Assembly: GCF_004000885.1 (NCBI RefSeq) | Contig: NZ_BIMC01000025.1 | Location: 17,751 to 81,750 of the forward strand | DNA from: Paenibacillus glucanolyticus NBRC 15330 | GTDB taxonomy: Bacteria > Bacillota > Bacilli > Paenibacillales > Paenibacillaceae | Direction of reading: 5' to 3' | DNA length: 64,000 bases | Part shown: piece by piece, positions 33,087 to 41,771 of the stretch | How the letters are laid out: each line of letters starts with the position of its first letter | How positions within the stretch are numbered: the first letter of the stretch is position 1 | The notes under the pieces: generated by a model | What the model was told of the DNA's origin: nothing | The model's input: the letters and a program-made list of their open reading frames with translations, nothing else | Database searches by the model: none | Made by a program: the position numbers and the translations under genes

Positions 33087-34400
33087 ATGCGTCAACATCG
33101 TATGACAGCGGCCATATTATCAGCCATCTGTATGGGTCTGGGTCAGCTTTACAACCGGCAATGGATCAAAGGCGTTCTTTTACTTATCGTAGGTGTATTC
33201 AGTCTGTACTACTTCATAAACAACCTGGGTGATGCTATCTGGGGAATGATATCGTTAGGGGAACAGGGAAGTCATTTAGAGAAGGTGAACGGCTTAACTC
33301 AGATGGTTGCCGGAGACCATTCCATCAACCTGTTGATTGAAGGTCTTATCACTTTGATTTTGTTTGCGATTTTTCTGCTTGGCTACTATGCCAATATCAG
33401 AAACGCATATAATGCTGGAAAACAAAGGGAAAAGGGTGTGAAACCCAACAATTTCAGACAGACCCTTTATTATATTTTTGAGTGGAAATTCGCCCAATCA
33501 TTCCTGACCCTGCCTGCCATCGGTATTTTATTCTTTACTGTCATGCCGATTATCTTCATGGTCTTGCTGGCGTTCACGAACTATTCTGCTCCGAACAACC
33601 TGCCACCGGCAAATCTGGTAGACTGGGTTGGTTTCCAAACCTTTACGAATCTGATTGCATTGAAATCGTGGAGCCATACCTTTTTCGGCGTTCTGACCTG
33701 GACGATCATTTGGGCGGTGCTTGCAACGGTAACCACGTATTTTGGCGGGGTGCTCGTTGCACTGCTTATTCAGCAAAAAGGAATTCGCTTCAAAGGCGTA
33801 TGGCGCGTTATTCTGATCATTCCATACGCAATTCCGCAGCTGATTTCATTGCTCGTTATGCGTAATATGTTTAACGGGCAGTTCGGACCGATCAACCAAT
33901 ACTTAAGATATTTCGGTTTGGAAGGCCTGCCTTGGCTGACAGATCCGATCTGGGCAAAATTCACCGTTATTATCGTAAACATGTGGGTAGGTATACCTGT
34001 ATCCATGCTCCTGGTCATGAGTGTCCTGACTACGATTCCGAAGGATCTCTACGAAGCCGCAGACGTGGATGGGGCAACCGGGTTCCAGAAGTTTAAAATC
34101 ATCACCCTGCCGATGATCATGTTCTCAACCGCACCGGTTCTGATTACGCAATTCGCCGGTAATATCAACAACTTTAACCTGATCTTCCTCCTGACGAACG
34201 GTAACCCGGTTGTGGGAGATTATCAGTACGCGGGAGCTACGGACCTGCTGGTTACCTGGCTCTACAAGCTGACTTTGGATCAGCAGAGATACAGTATGGC
34301 ATCGGCAATCGGTATTATCATCTTCATGATTATTGCGTCCTTCTCGATTTACAATTATCGCCGAACCAGATCATTTAAAGAGGAGGATATGATCCAATAA
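33087..34400 (+). CDS. Maltodextrin ABC transporter permease, MdxF/MalF-like
   Basis: A 437-residue permease. Two or three extra N-terminal membrane helices come first (AAILSAICMGLGQLYNRQWIKGVLLLIVGVFSLYYF), as in MdxF. The MalF-type core carries the EAA loop at DLYEAADVDGATGFQKFKIITLPMI. About eight membrane segments are visible. ATG 33087 follows GGAGGGAGC. It ends one base before the next gene (TAATG). Confidence 0.9.
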   Translation: MRQHRMTAAILSAICMGLGQLYNRQWIKGVLLLIVGVFSLYYFINNLGDAIWGMISLGEQGSHLEKVNGLTQMVAGDHSINLLIEGLITLILFAIFLLGYYANIRNAYNAGKQREKGVKPNNFRQTLYYIFEWKFAQSFLTLPAIGILFFTVMPIIFMVLLAFTNYSAPNNLPPANLVDWVGFQTFTNLIALKSWSHTFFGVLTWTIIWAVLATVTTYFGGVLVALLIQQKGIRFKGVWRVILIIPYAIPQLISLLVMRNMFNGQFGPINQYLRYFGLEGLPWLTDPIWAKFTVIIVNMWVGIPVSMLLVMSVLTTIPKDLYEAADVDGATGFQKFKIITLPMIMFSTAPVLITQFAGNINNFNLIFLLTNGNPVVGDYQYAGATDLLVTWLYKLTLDQQRYSMASAIGIIIFMIIASFSIYNYRRTRSFKEEDMIQ

Positions 34401-35242
34401 TGGGAATTAAAACGAGAAATGCGATTCGCCTGACGGCAAGTTATATTACACTTGTTATCATCGCGATCGGCTGTATTTACCCGGCGCTCTGGATTGTTCT
34501 GGCTTCTTTCCGTCCCGGAAAGTCATTGTACAGCAAGACTCTGATTCCAGAATCATTTACACTTAGTCACTATAAAGAGTTGTTCACATCCCAAAGCTTC
34601 CTGTTTGGTACATGGTATATGAACACATTGAAAATAGCGGTATTCTCCATGATTATCGGGACCATTCTTGTATTGCTTACAAGTTATGCCGTATCCCGCT
34701 TCCGGTTTAAGGGTCGGCAAAATGCACTATCGACCATTCTTGTGCTGGGGATGTTCCCCGGCTTCATGAGTATGATCGCACTGTACATTTTGCTGAACTC
34801 TCTGGATCTGCTGAATACACATGCAGCTATGATTATTGTGTATGCCGCAGGGGCGCCTCTGGGCGGAACGCTGATCATGAAGGGCTTCCTGGATACGATA
34901 CCGCGAAGCTTGGATGAAGCGGCGAAAATCGACGGAGCAACCAACTTCCAAATTTTCCGCAGAATCATTCTGCCGTTGTCGAAGCCAATGATTACGTATA
35001 TGGGCTTGACGATGTTTGTTGGACCGTGGGTAGACTTTATCTTTGCCAGACTTGTGCTCCGGACTAAAGAAAACTGGACGCTTGCCGTTGGTCTGTGGGA
35101 TCTCGTCAACTCCACCCAGGACAGTAACTTTACTCTGTTCGCAGCAGCCTCAGTGCTTATCGCGCTGCCGATCACCATTCTGTTTATCTTCCTGCAGCGT
35201 TTGCTGGTGGACGGTATGACGGCAGGTGCAAGCAAAGGGTAA
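34400..35242 (+). CDS. Maltodextrin ABC transporter permease, MdxG/MalG-like
   Basis: A 280-residue six-helix permease with the EAA loop SLDEAAKIDGATNFQIFRRIILPLSKP and the MalG-type ending LLVDGMTAGASKG. The start ATG overlaps the preceding stop by one base, so translation is coupled. A terminator follows at about 35291. Confidence 0.92.
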   Translation: MGIKTRNAIRLTASYITLVIIAIGCIYPALWIVLASFRPGKSLYSKTLIPESFTLSHYKELFTSQSFLFGTWYMNTLKIAVFSMIIGTILVLLTSYAVSRFRFKGRQNALSTILVLGMFPGFMSMIALYILLNSLDLLNTHAAMIIVYAAGAPLGGTLIMKGFLDTIPRSLDEAAKIDGATNFQIFRRIILPLSKPMITYMGLTMFVGPWVDFIFARLVLRTKENWTLAVGLWDLVNSTQDSNFTLFAAASVLIALPITILFIFLQRLLVDGMTAGASKG

Positions 35243-35290
35243 CATGCAACGGACTCATCATCAGACCTAAAGATAGACAGAACAGCGAAG

Positions 35291-35327
35291 AGACACAGCC
35301 GGTAACCGCTTGCTGTGTCTTTTCGTA
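35291..35327 (+). terminator. Terminator of the maltodextrin transporter operon
   Basis: AGACACAGC and GCTGTGTCT form a 9-bp stem followed by TTTCGTATTTT. Confidence 0.8.
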
Positions 35328-35359
35328 TTTTATGAATGCTACGCAGGGGGTACATACAT

Positions 35360-37396
35360 ATGAACATGGCAAGGCGCTTTCAATTTAGGGCAGTCGGAAT
35401 GAAGCTGTTTGTTATCTTTTTTGCAACAATTGTGCTGTTATCTTCGGCCTTGGGGTTGTTATCGTATTTCATATCCAAGGATACAGTTATGGATCAGGTG
35501 TCTGAAGCGACATCGGGTCAGATGATGCAGGCGGCGGACAAGCTGGATTTTCTGCTGTCCCAGTATGAAGCCACTTCCCGTCAATGGGCGCTGGATACGG
35601 TGCTTCGTGAGGATCTGGTTACGGTCAGTTCTTCAGACATCGGTATTCGGGAGAAAACAGAGGCCGAGAACCGTATCCGTGAGAAACTTAACGGGACGGC
35701 CTCTTCGGATGGTCGTATGCAGGGCATGCGCCTGGTGGCACCCAGTCTAAGTGCACAAGGCTCCTATAATTCTACAGGTTTGTTGGGATTGTCTTCTGCG
35801 GACAGCATCAAATCCAAAATCGACCAGATCATTCAAGCTGATGGCGAGCCGGTATGGTTCCCTACGGAAACCAAAGGATTTATGGAGAATGAGATAAGCC
35901 CCACCATGACAATGGGGAGATTGCTGAAAAACCTCAAAAATCCAAATGCGCAATACGTCCTCCTGATGGATATTAAGGATCAGGCCGTGGGAGAGGTGCT
36001 GGCTAATTTAAAAATAGGGCATAACGGGCAAATGCGAATTGTTGCCGCAGATAACCGAATCGTACACGATATGGATCCGGCGCAACTAATGCAGCCGTCC
36101 ACCATTACGGTTCCTGAAGGTGCTGCAGAAGGAGGGACCTATTATACTGCGAATGAGCAGATGGTCGTGTATACGCCTCTGAAGACGGCTCCTTGGTACA
36201 TGGTTGGCTTTGCTCCTGTCAGTGATTTCGTGAAAGCTACAGACAAGCTGCTGACCGTAACGCTTGTTGTCATTGCAGCTGCGATTCTGGTTGCAGTGCT
36301 GATCGGATACTATATGATGCGCACTATCGGCCGTCCACTGAATCAGATGTGCAGTTTGATGGAAGAGGGGGAGCAGGGAAATCTGAGGGTTCGGACAGAT
36401 TTTCAGCGTGTGGATGAGATTGGCCGCCTCGGCCACAGCTTCAACCAGATGATGGGGCAAATCTCAGCCCTGGTTGACCAGACGAATGCTTCCGCGAAGG
36501 AAGTGCTGGCTACCGCGGAGGAACTGGCAGAAGCGTCAAGAGGAACCTCACTCACAGCTGGCGAAATTGCGGCAGCGATGGAGCAGATTGCGCAGGGCAG
36601 CGGAAGTCTCGCCATGGAAGCCGAACGGGAGAATCAGCTGGCCGAGAACATCGGGGTCCAGATGAGCAAGGTTTCAGATTCCAATCAAGTGATCGAGGCC
36701 GCAGCGGATCGCGTACTTCGGGTGACGGGAGAAGGCGCACTGCATATGGACAGTCTGGTAGAGAAATCCACGCGGATCAATCAGGTGAACCGGGCCATCG
36801 TTCAGAATGCGGAGAAGCTGAAGGATAATACCTCGTCGATTCACAGAATATTGGAACTGATGTCGGAGATTACACATCAGACCAACGTGTTGTCCATTAA
36901 CGCTACCATTGAAGCAGCCCGGGCCGGGGCAGCAGGCAGCGGCTTCATGGTCGTAGCTAATGAGGTGAGAAGCTTGGCGGACCGTTCCAAGGAATCGATC
37001 CAGACGGTGGGCGCCATGATCCTGGATATACGGACGGAAGTGCAGGGCTCCGTCGACGCGTTAACGTCGGCATCGCCGCTCTTTGACGAACAGCTGCATT
37101 CGGTACAGGAAGCGCAGGGGGTATTCGATAATGTGCGGCACGAGATGGATACCCTCTTAACCGAGATTAGCGAATCGACTCATGCCATAGAGGGCCTGAT
37201 CGAATCCCAGCTCACTTTGACCGACTCCATCTCGGAGGCAAGCTCGATCGTACAAGAGACCAGTGCCGCCACAGAGGAGGTCGCTTCGATGTCATCCGAG
37301 CAGTTCAAGGTAAGCGAGAAGCTGGTTGTTCTGTCCTCGCGATTGGAGGAGCTGTCGGAGAGCTTGCGGCAGTCCTTGGTGAAGTTCAGGACGTAA
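35360..37396 (+). CDS. Methyl-accepting chemotaxis protein
   Basis: A 678-residue chemoreceptor. A first transmembrane helix near 12-35 is followed by a large extracellular dCache-like sensor (about 40-290, including GLVWFPTETKG- and PWYMVGFAP-type segments), a second helix near 295-320 and a HAMP domain (RTIGRPLNQMCSLMEEGEQGNLRVRTDFQRVDEIGRLGHSFNQMM). The cytoplasmic signalling domain has the hairpin tip IHRILELMSEITHQTNVLSINATIEAARAG. ATG 35360 follows AGGGGG. Its place beside the maltodextrin transporter and CGTase suggests taxis to starch products, but the ligand is not shown by the sequence. Confidence 0.88.
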   Translation: MNMARRFQFRAVGMKLFVIFFATIVLLSSALGLLSYFISKDTVMDQVSEATSGQMMQAADKLDFLLSQYEATSRQWALDTVLREDLVTVSSSDIGIREKTEAENRIREKLNGTASSDGRMQGMRLVAPSLSAQGSYNSTGLLGLSSADSIKSKIDQIIQADGEPVWFPTETKGFMENEISPTMTMGRLLKNLKNPNAQYVLLMDIKDQAVGEVLANLKIGHNGQMRIVAADNRIVHDMDPAQLMQPSTITVPEGAAEGGTYYTANEQMVVYTPLKTAPWYMVGFAPVSDFVKATDKLLTVTLVVIAAAILVAVLIGYYMMRTIGRPLNQMCSLMEEGEQGNLRVRTDFQRVDEIGRLGHSFNQMMGQISALVDQTNASAKEVLATAEELAEASRGTSLTAGEIAAAMEQIAQGSGSLAMEAERENQLAENIGVQMSKVSDSNQVIEAAADRVLRVTGEGALHMDSLVEKSTRINQVNRAIVQNAEKLKDNTSSIHRILELMSEITHQTNVLSINATIEAARAGAAGSGFMVVANEVRSLADRSKESIQTVGAMILDIRTEVQGSVDALTSASPLFDEQLHSVQEAQGVFDNVRHEMDTLLTEISESTHAIEGLIESQLTLTDSISEASSIVQETSAATEEVASMSSEQFKVSEKLVVLSSRLEELSESLRQSLVKFRT

Positions 37397-37452
37397 ATAG
37401 CTTTGGTTAACCATGTGCATTGCATGATGTGAAGGCCGTGCAGCACTTTGCA

Positions 37453-37573
37453 TACGGATCATGCTTCCGATCCCTGTTATCCCCGGAATTCTATTGAGAT
37501 CATATCTAATGATGAATTCCGGGGATAAAGGGGACCACTTCGTTTCTCCAGCATGATTCCGCCTGCTCCGTTG
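37453..37573 (-). repeat. Dispersed structured repeat, copy C (minus strand)
   Basis: Read on the minus strand it matches copies A and B. The inner helix is CCCCGGAATTC with GAATTCCGGGG (plus coordinates 37514-37524 and 37481-37491), a perfect 11 bp. The outer helix is CGGAATCATGCT with AGCATGATCCG (37561-37550 and 37465-37455). Core segments are CAACGGAG, GGAGAAACGAAG, GGTCCCCTTT and AACAGGGATCGGAA. It lies between the convergent chemoreceptor and CGTase genes. Confidence 0.8.
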
Positions 37574-37664
37574 AAGCCTCGCCTCTGTGTATGCATTTCG
37601 CTGCACCCTCATTGCAATAAAAGCAATTTACTCTCGGGGTGTGGATATAGAGGGTAATAATATC

Positions 37665-37702
37665 GAGCCGATGAAGGGCAATACCCTCATCGGCTCATTT
37701 TT
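37665..37702 (+). terminator. Terminator downstream of the chemoreceptor gene
   Basis: GAGCCGATGAAGGG and CCCTCATCGGCTC form a 13-bp stem with one bulge, followed by TTTTT. It faces the plus strand. Confidence 0.8.
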
Positions 37703-37737
37703 GTTGTCCGCGATGCGCGTCGTTAGCTGCACGAAGA

Positions 37738-37765
37738 CCGGCTCCGGGAATAATCCCGGAGCCGG
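37738..37765 (-). terminator. Hairpin downstream of the CGTase gene
   Basis: CCGGCTCCGGGA and TCCCGGAGCCGG form a perfect 12-bp stem with loop ATAA, 47 bases past the CGTase stop. The T-run on the minus strand is weak (TCTTCGT), so it may act mainly as a 3' stabilising hairpin. Confidence 0.5.
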
Positions 37766-37811
37766 TGGGCTTGATATGGAGTCTGCGAAAATAGCCTAGC
37801 CCATTAGGGGC

Positions 37812-39953
37812 TTACGGCTGCCAGTTCACGTTGACCGTTGCCGTGCCGCTGGCTGGAGCAGTGAAGCTGTGATTGCTTCCGCCCTCCCATGTTACCGTTG
37901 AGCCTTGTTTCTTCAAGAATTTGAATTCAATGGTTTTGCCGGCAGGCACGCTGACGTCATAATACCAGGTTGGGTACTGGTAGATGACCTGGTTGTACAG
38001 CGGGCCGATGGCCTTGGCTGGGTCCCAGTTGCCGAGCTCGCTTACGCTGCCTGAGAGGTACACGTTCTGCCCGAGAGCGGTTGTTGCATTGTTGATCACA
38101 AAGCGGACACTGACCTGATCTCCGGTCAGTACTTCGAAGTTGTCATACACATTACTTGAAGCGCCACCGCTGTTTGCGATTTTGATGTTATATACGCCAC
38201 CGGCAACCGCTGGGATTTTCACTTTGATCTGCGTATCTTCCCAAGCTGTAATGTTGGCGCCTGTAACGGCTGTCGTTCCGAAGTACACGGTACCCTTGCT
38301 TGCGCCGAAGCCGCGGCCGTCAATGGTGACGGTTGCGCCCGGTTTTGCCATCATCGGTCCTACATGTCCGATGGTTGGAGCTGTAGTCGCTGTTGTGTAC
38401 TGCCATACTGCCGTGCCGCCTGCTGCCAGCGTGAAGTTGGAAGCAGCCCCGCCGGAGCTGACGGTAAGTGAATTACCGTTCAGGAGTCCGCCCAATACAT
38501 CCGCGTAGTTCCCGGCAGGAAGCGAGGTGGCCAATCCTGTAATCGAGGCTGGCGTGTTCACGTTACGGTTCACAGCGATGACAGCTGCGCTGTTGCCGAA
38601 TTTGCGTTCATAGATCAGCACATCGTTGTTGATCCAACGCTCCTGCGTCGTTCCATAAGCGATAGCCGGGTTTGATTTACGCAGAGGCGCAAGCTTTTGA
38701 ATCACTTGGTAAGCTGTAGTCGTTGTGGAGAAAGAAGGGATCCGTGCCCGGTTGTTGGGATCGTTCCCGCCGGCCATATATTGTTCAGTTCCGTAATAGA
38801 TGGCTGGCACGCCACGGGAAGTGAGTGTGAAGGCCAGGGCTTGCTCCAGCTTCCGTCGGTTGGCATTGCTGTCGTGGAAACGCTCCATATCATGGTTGTC
38901 GATGAACGTTACCTGATCCTCCACTTGGGCATAATCGGTCGCTGAACCCTCCAGCATGGACTTCAGACCGTACATATTGTCCGTGTTGTCTCTGAATACC
39001 TGACGAACCTTCTGGGCGAATCGGAAATCAAGCAGGCTCATGCCGGATTCGTTAGCGAATTTGTGGTTTTCGGCGCTTACTTCATTCACGCCCAGGAACC
39101 ATTCGCCGAAGGTGAAGACCGGCTTGTAGTTGTTGACGGTGGCCATGAAACTCTTCTGCCAGCCGAACGGCATGTGCTTCACGGCGTCCATCCGAATGCC
39201 GTCAATGCCAAGATCGAGCCACATTTTGACGGCGTCCTTCAGATAGGTGTCCACCGTGCTGTTGTTATGGTTCAGGTCAGCTAGGTCATACAGGTTTTTG
39301 TAAATCCCGTTCTCTGTCGTGGAAAAATCGGTGCCTCCGTTATGGTGGAACAGATTTTGCGTATCGCCTGTGTATCCCCCGAGCAGGGTGCCATTGTTGT
39401 ACAGCTTGCCGTTCTCTGCGAATGAAGGCTGGTCAGAGGAGGCGGGAGATGTATGGTTAGGAGCAAAGTCAATGATGACTTTAATGTTCTTGGCATGAGC
39501 GGCAGTGATAAGATTCTGGAAATCGGCAATCGTGCCGTAAGCCGGGTTGGTCTTCTTGAAATCTCGGGCCCAATAGCCGTGATAAGCGGTGTTGTTAACA
39601 CCGGAATAATTGATGACGCTGTAGATATTCTCAACCGGCTGGGAGATCCAGATGGCGGTAACGCCCATTCCGGTAAGATAGCCGTCGTTGATCTTGTTGA
39701 TGATTCCTTGCCAGTCACCGCCGCAGTACAGTCTAAGGTTGGTGCAGGTACCGTCAAAGGCAGACCCGGTCGGGTTGTTGGAAGCATTGCCGTCGGAGAA
39801 ACGGTCAGTAAAAATCTGATAGATGACATCCGTACTGAAATTCTGCTTGTTGGATACCGAAGTATCCGGGGCCGCGTATGCTGGGCCAAACAGGCTCAAG
39901 GTAAGGGATAAGCTAAGGGCTAACGCGGTGGTCAGTTTGTAAAACTTCTTCAT
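37812..39953 (-). CDS. cgt: Cyclomaltodextrin glucanotransferase (secreted CGTase)
   Basis: A 713-residue GH13 enzyme with the full A-B-C-D-E domain order: TIM barrel with B domain (28-about 430), C domain, IPT/TIG D domain (about 522-608) and a C-terminal starch-binding CBM20 domain (about 610-713). The signal peptide is 27 residues (cleavage AYA-APD). The catalytic residues Asp256, Glu284 and Asp355 are each exactly 27 above the classical CGTase numbering D229, E257 and D328. The central aromatic residue that favours cyclisation is Tyr222 (Y195). It converts starch to cyclodextrins outside the cell, which fits the nearby maltodextrin importer. Start ATG 39953 follows AGGAGG. Confidence 0.96.
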   Translation of the reverse strand: MKKFYKLTTALALSLSLTLSLFGPAYAAPDTSVSNKQNFSTDVIYQIFTDRFSDGNASNNPTGSAFDGTCTNLRLYCGGDWQGIINKINDGYLTGMGVTAIWISQPVENIYSVINYSGVNNTAYHGYWARDFKKTNPAYGTIADFQNLITAAHAKNIKVIIDFAPNHTSPASSDQPSFAENGKLYNNGTLLGGYTGDTQNLFHHNGGTDFSTTENGIYKNLYDLADLNHNNSTVDTYLKDAVKMWLDLGIDGIRMDAVKHMPFGWQKSFMATVNNYKPVFTFGEWFLGVNEVSAENHKFANESGMSLLDFRFAQKVRQVFRDNTDNMYGLKSMLEGSATDYAQVEDQVTFIDNHDMERFHDSNANRRKLEQALAFTLTSRGVPAIYYGTEQYMAGGNDPNNRARIPSFSTTTTAYQVIQKLAPLRKSNPAIAYGTTQERWINNDVLIYERKFGNSAAVIAVNRNVNTPASITGLATSLPAGNYADVLGGLLNGNSLTVSSGGAASNFTLAAGGTAVWQYTTATTAPTIGHVGPMMAKPGATVTIDGRGFGASKGTVYFGTTAVTGANITAWEDTQIKVKIPAVAGGVYNIKIANSGGASSNVYDNFEVLTGDQVSVRFVINNATTALGQNVYLSGSVSELGNWDPAKAIGPLYNQVIYQYPTWYYDVSVPAGKTIEFKFLKKQGSTVTWEGGSNHSFTAPASGTATVNVNWQP

Positions 39954-40038
39954 TGTATACCTCCTATGTAATTGAGAATGAAATCTTGGTTCATCTTGCT
40001 AACTGGCTGCTTGAGCATCACCTCCAACAAAATCGGGC

Positions 40039-40080
40039 AACAAAAAACCCCGGCATCTCCTGAAGAGAAACCGGGGTTGT
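40039..40080 (-). terminator. Intrinsic terminator inside the CGTase leader
   Basis: On the minus strand AACCCCGGTTTC pairs with GAGATGCCGGGGTT, followed by TTTTTT (40046-40041). It lies between the promoter at 40148-40177 and the CGTase start at 39953, on the same strand. Transcripts must read through it to express the gene, so it looks like an attenuator. Confidence 0.75.
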
Positions 40081-40147
40081 TCCATACCGGGTGTGCGGTT
40101 ACGGAATGCATGGCCCTTAAATTATGCGAGTGTTTGATTTCAAAATT

Positions 40148-40177
40148 ATTGTAATTGAAAGCGGATTCAAGTGTCAA
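40148..40177 (-). promoter_or_regulatory. Sigma-A promoter of the CGTase gene
   Basis: On the minus strand TTGACA (40177-40172), 18 bases, then TACAAT (40153-40148). The predicted start near 40141 gives a leader of about 190 bases containing the terminator above. Confidence 0.75.
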
Positions 40178-40284
40178 TATATAATATCCATTTCATTGGA
40201 AATATTTAATGATCCATTATGAAATTAAATTTTATAATTTATATTTAATATTGAAACAAAATTTTACAAGATCTATAATAAGAT

Positions 40285-40304
40285 TTAGGAAACGTTTACA
40301 TTTA
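40285..40304. promoter_or_regulatory. CcpA/LacI-type operator between CGTase and serine hydrolase genes
   Basis: The minus strand reads AAATGTAAACGTTTCCTAAA, with the AAACGTTT core also present in the maltose operon operators at 31314 and 31486. It is about 110 bases upstream of the CGTase -35 and 130 bases upstream of the plus-strand gene, so its target is uncertain. Confidence 0.5.
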
Positions 40305-40435
40305 TTAAGGCTTCGCCGCTTCTGTTTGTATGTCATTAGTATAGATTTTAGAGTTGGATATCTTTCGTTCGGCTTGTTTTGATGATAGCTTGTTGTTCAA
40401 TGGATTTTGTCGTAATGGAGGGGGAGGACTCAGTG

Positions 40436-41575
40436 ATGAATGTGGAAGCTGGCGCAGCGAAGCTAGGATTGGGCATTAGAGGATTGAGAGCGGCATGCGC
40501 TGCCGTAGAGCGGGAGATTGCTGCAAGTACGACACCCGGCGCGGTGCTCGGCATTCTGCACCAAGGCAGGGACTGGTACTACGCAGCAGGTTATGCCAAT
40601 CCGAAGCCGATGCAGGGTCAGCCTGTATCTACCCGTGATGACACATTATATGATTGCGCATCCTTGACCAAGGTGGTAGTCACACTCCCGTTAATTCTGC
40701 AACTGATCGATGATGGCGTTCTGACCTTGACCACGAAAGCGAGTGATATTCTGCCTTCATTCGGTTCGGCCGGTAAAGAAGAGATTACGATAGGGCAGCT
40801 GCTGACGCATACTTCCGGGCTTCAGGCCGATATGAACCTGCATGCCCAGGGCTGGAGCAGAGAGCAGATGTGGGATGCTGTTCTTGCATCGCCGCTCGCT
40901 GCCAAACCGAATACTGAAGTGATTTACAGTGATCTCGGATATCTCACCCTGGGCCTTATCATTGAGAAGGTGCTGGGTATGCCACTAGATCAGGCGGCAA
41001 AACAGCGGATTTTCGATCCGCTGAATATGCGTCATGCGACATTGACGCCTGATCCGGAACAGACCGAACGTTATGCTGCAACGGAATATGATGAGACTGT
41101 ACAAGGTCATCTATGCGGAATCGTACATGATGAGAAGGCCCGGGCCTTGGGCGGCATATGCGGCCATGCCGGTTTGTTTGCGACCGCAGGCGATCTGCTG
41201 TTGTACGCCCGTATGTGGCTTGGACAGGGGACAATCCCGGCAGCACCGCATACGGAGGTGACAGGCCATGTATCACGGATTTTATCCCAAGCTGCGGCTG
41301 GTACCGCTGTACGTACCCATACAGGGCATGTTCATGGATCGAACCGCGGTTTGGGCTGGGTCCTGAAAGGGGATAAGATGGATGCTTCCGGGGATTGGAT
41401 GAGTCCGGGCTGTTATGGACATACCGGATTTACCGGTACCAGCCTGTGGATCGATCCCGAGTTTGATCTCGCGGTCGTTCTGCTCACTAACCGTGTATAC
41501 GGAGGGAGGAGCACAAGCGTGGCTCAGCTGCGTGCCCAGGTCCACAATGCCTTGACAGGAGCCGTGGCTAAGTAA
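40436..41575 (+). CDS. Serine hydrolase, beta-lactamase / AmpC-EstB family
   Basis: A 379-residue class C beta-lactamase-fold hydrolase. The catalytic motif SxxK is Ser76-Leu-Thr-Lys79 in DCASLTKVV. The Tyr motif is YSDLG near 180, and an HTG-type third motif (GHTGFTG) lies near 335. No signal peptide is visible, so it should act in the cytoplasm. The family includes beta-lactamases, esterases, D-aminopeptidases and AmiE-like cell-wall amidases. ATG 40436 follows GGAGGGGGAGG; the open frame extends to 40379 without a good site. GNAT and PIG-L genes follow. Confidence 0.85.
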   Translation: MNVEAGAAKLGLGIRGLRAACAAVEREIAASTTPGAVLGILHQGRDWYYAAGYANPKPMQGQPVSTRDDTLYDCASLTKVVVTLPLILQLIDDGVLTLTTKASDILPSFGSAGKEEITIGQLLTHTSGLQADMNLHAQGWSREQMWDAVLASPLAAKPNTEVIYSDLGYLTLGLIIEKVLGMPLDQAAKQRIFDPLNMRHATLTPDPEQTERYAATEYDETVQGHLCGIVHDEKARALGGICGHAGLFATAGDLLLYARMWLGQGTIPAAPHTEVTGHVSRILSQAAAGTAVRTHTGHVHGSNRGLGWVLKGDKMDASGDWMSPGCYGHTGFTGTSLWIDPEFDLAVVLLTNRVYGGRSTSVAQLRAQVHNALTGAVAK

Positions 41576-41771
41576 GCCAGGAAAGTGGCGCTCCATTTCA
41601 GCGGTAACTGAAGGACAATAATGACACCTTATGGACACCTGCCAAAGTTTGATTAGCCTGGGGAATATATATCCAAATCCCGCGAACAAAAGATTGGATT
41701 ATCCGGTCCCCGTTTTGCTTCACGTTAACCGGAACAGGACTTATAACGAGCAATTGAGGAGGGAACATGTT

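Noticed and set aside
39950..40177. 75-codon minus-strand frame ending over the CGTase start
   Set aside because: It overlaps the promoter and terminator and has no good ribosome binding site at its first ATG. A shorter leader peptide (about 21 codons) starts too close to its GGAGG. Kept only as a remark in the leader finding.
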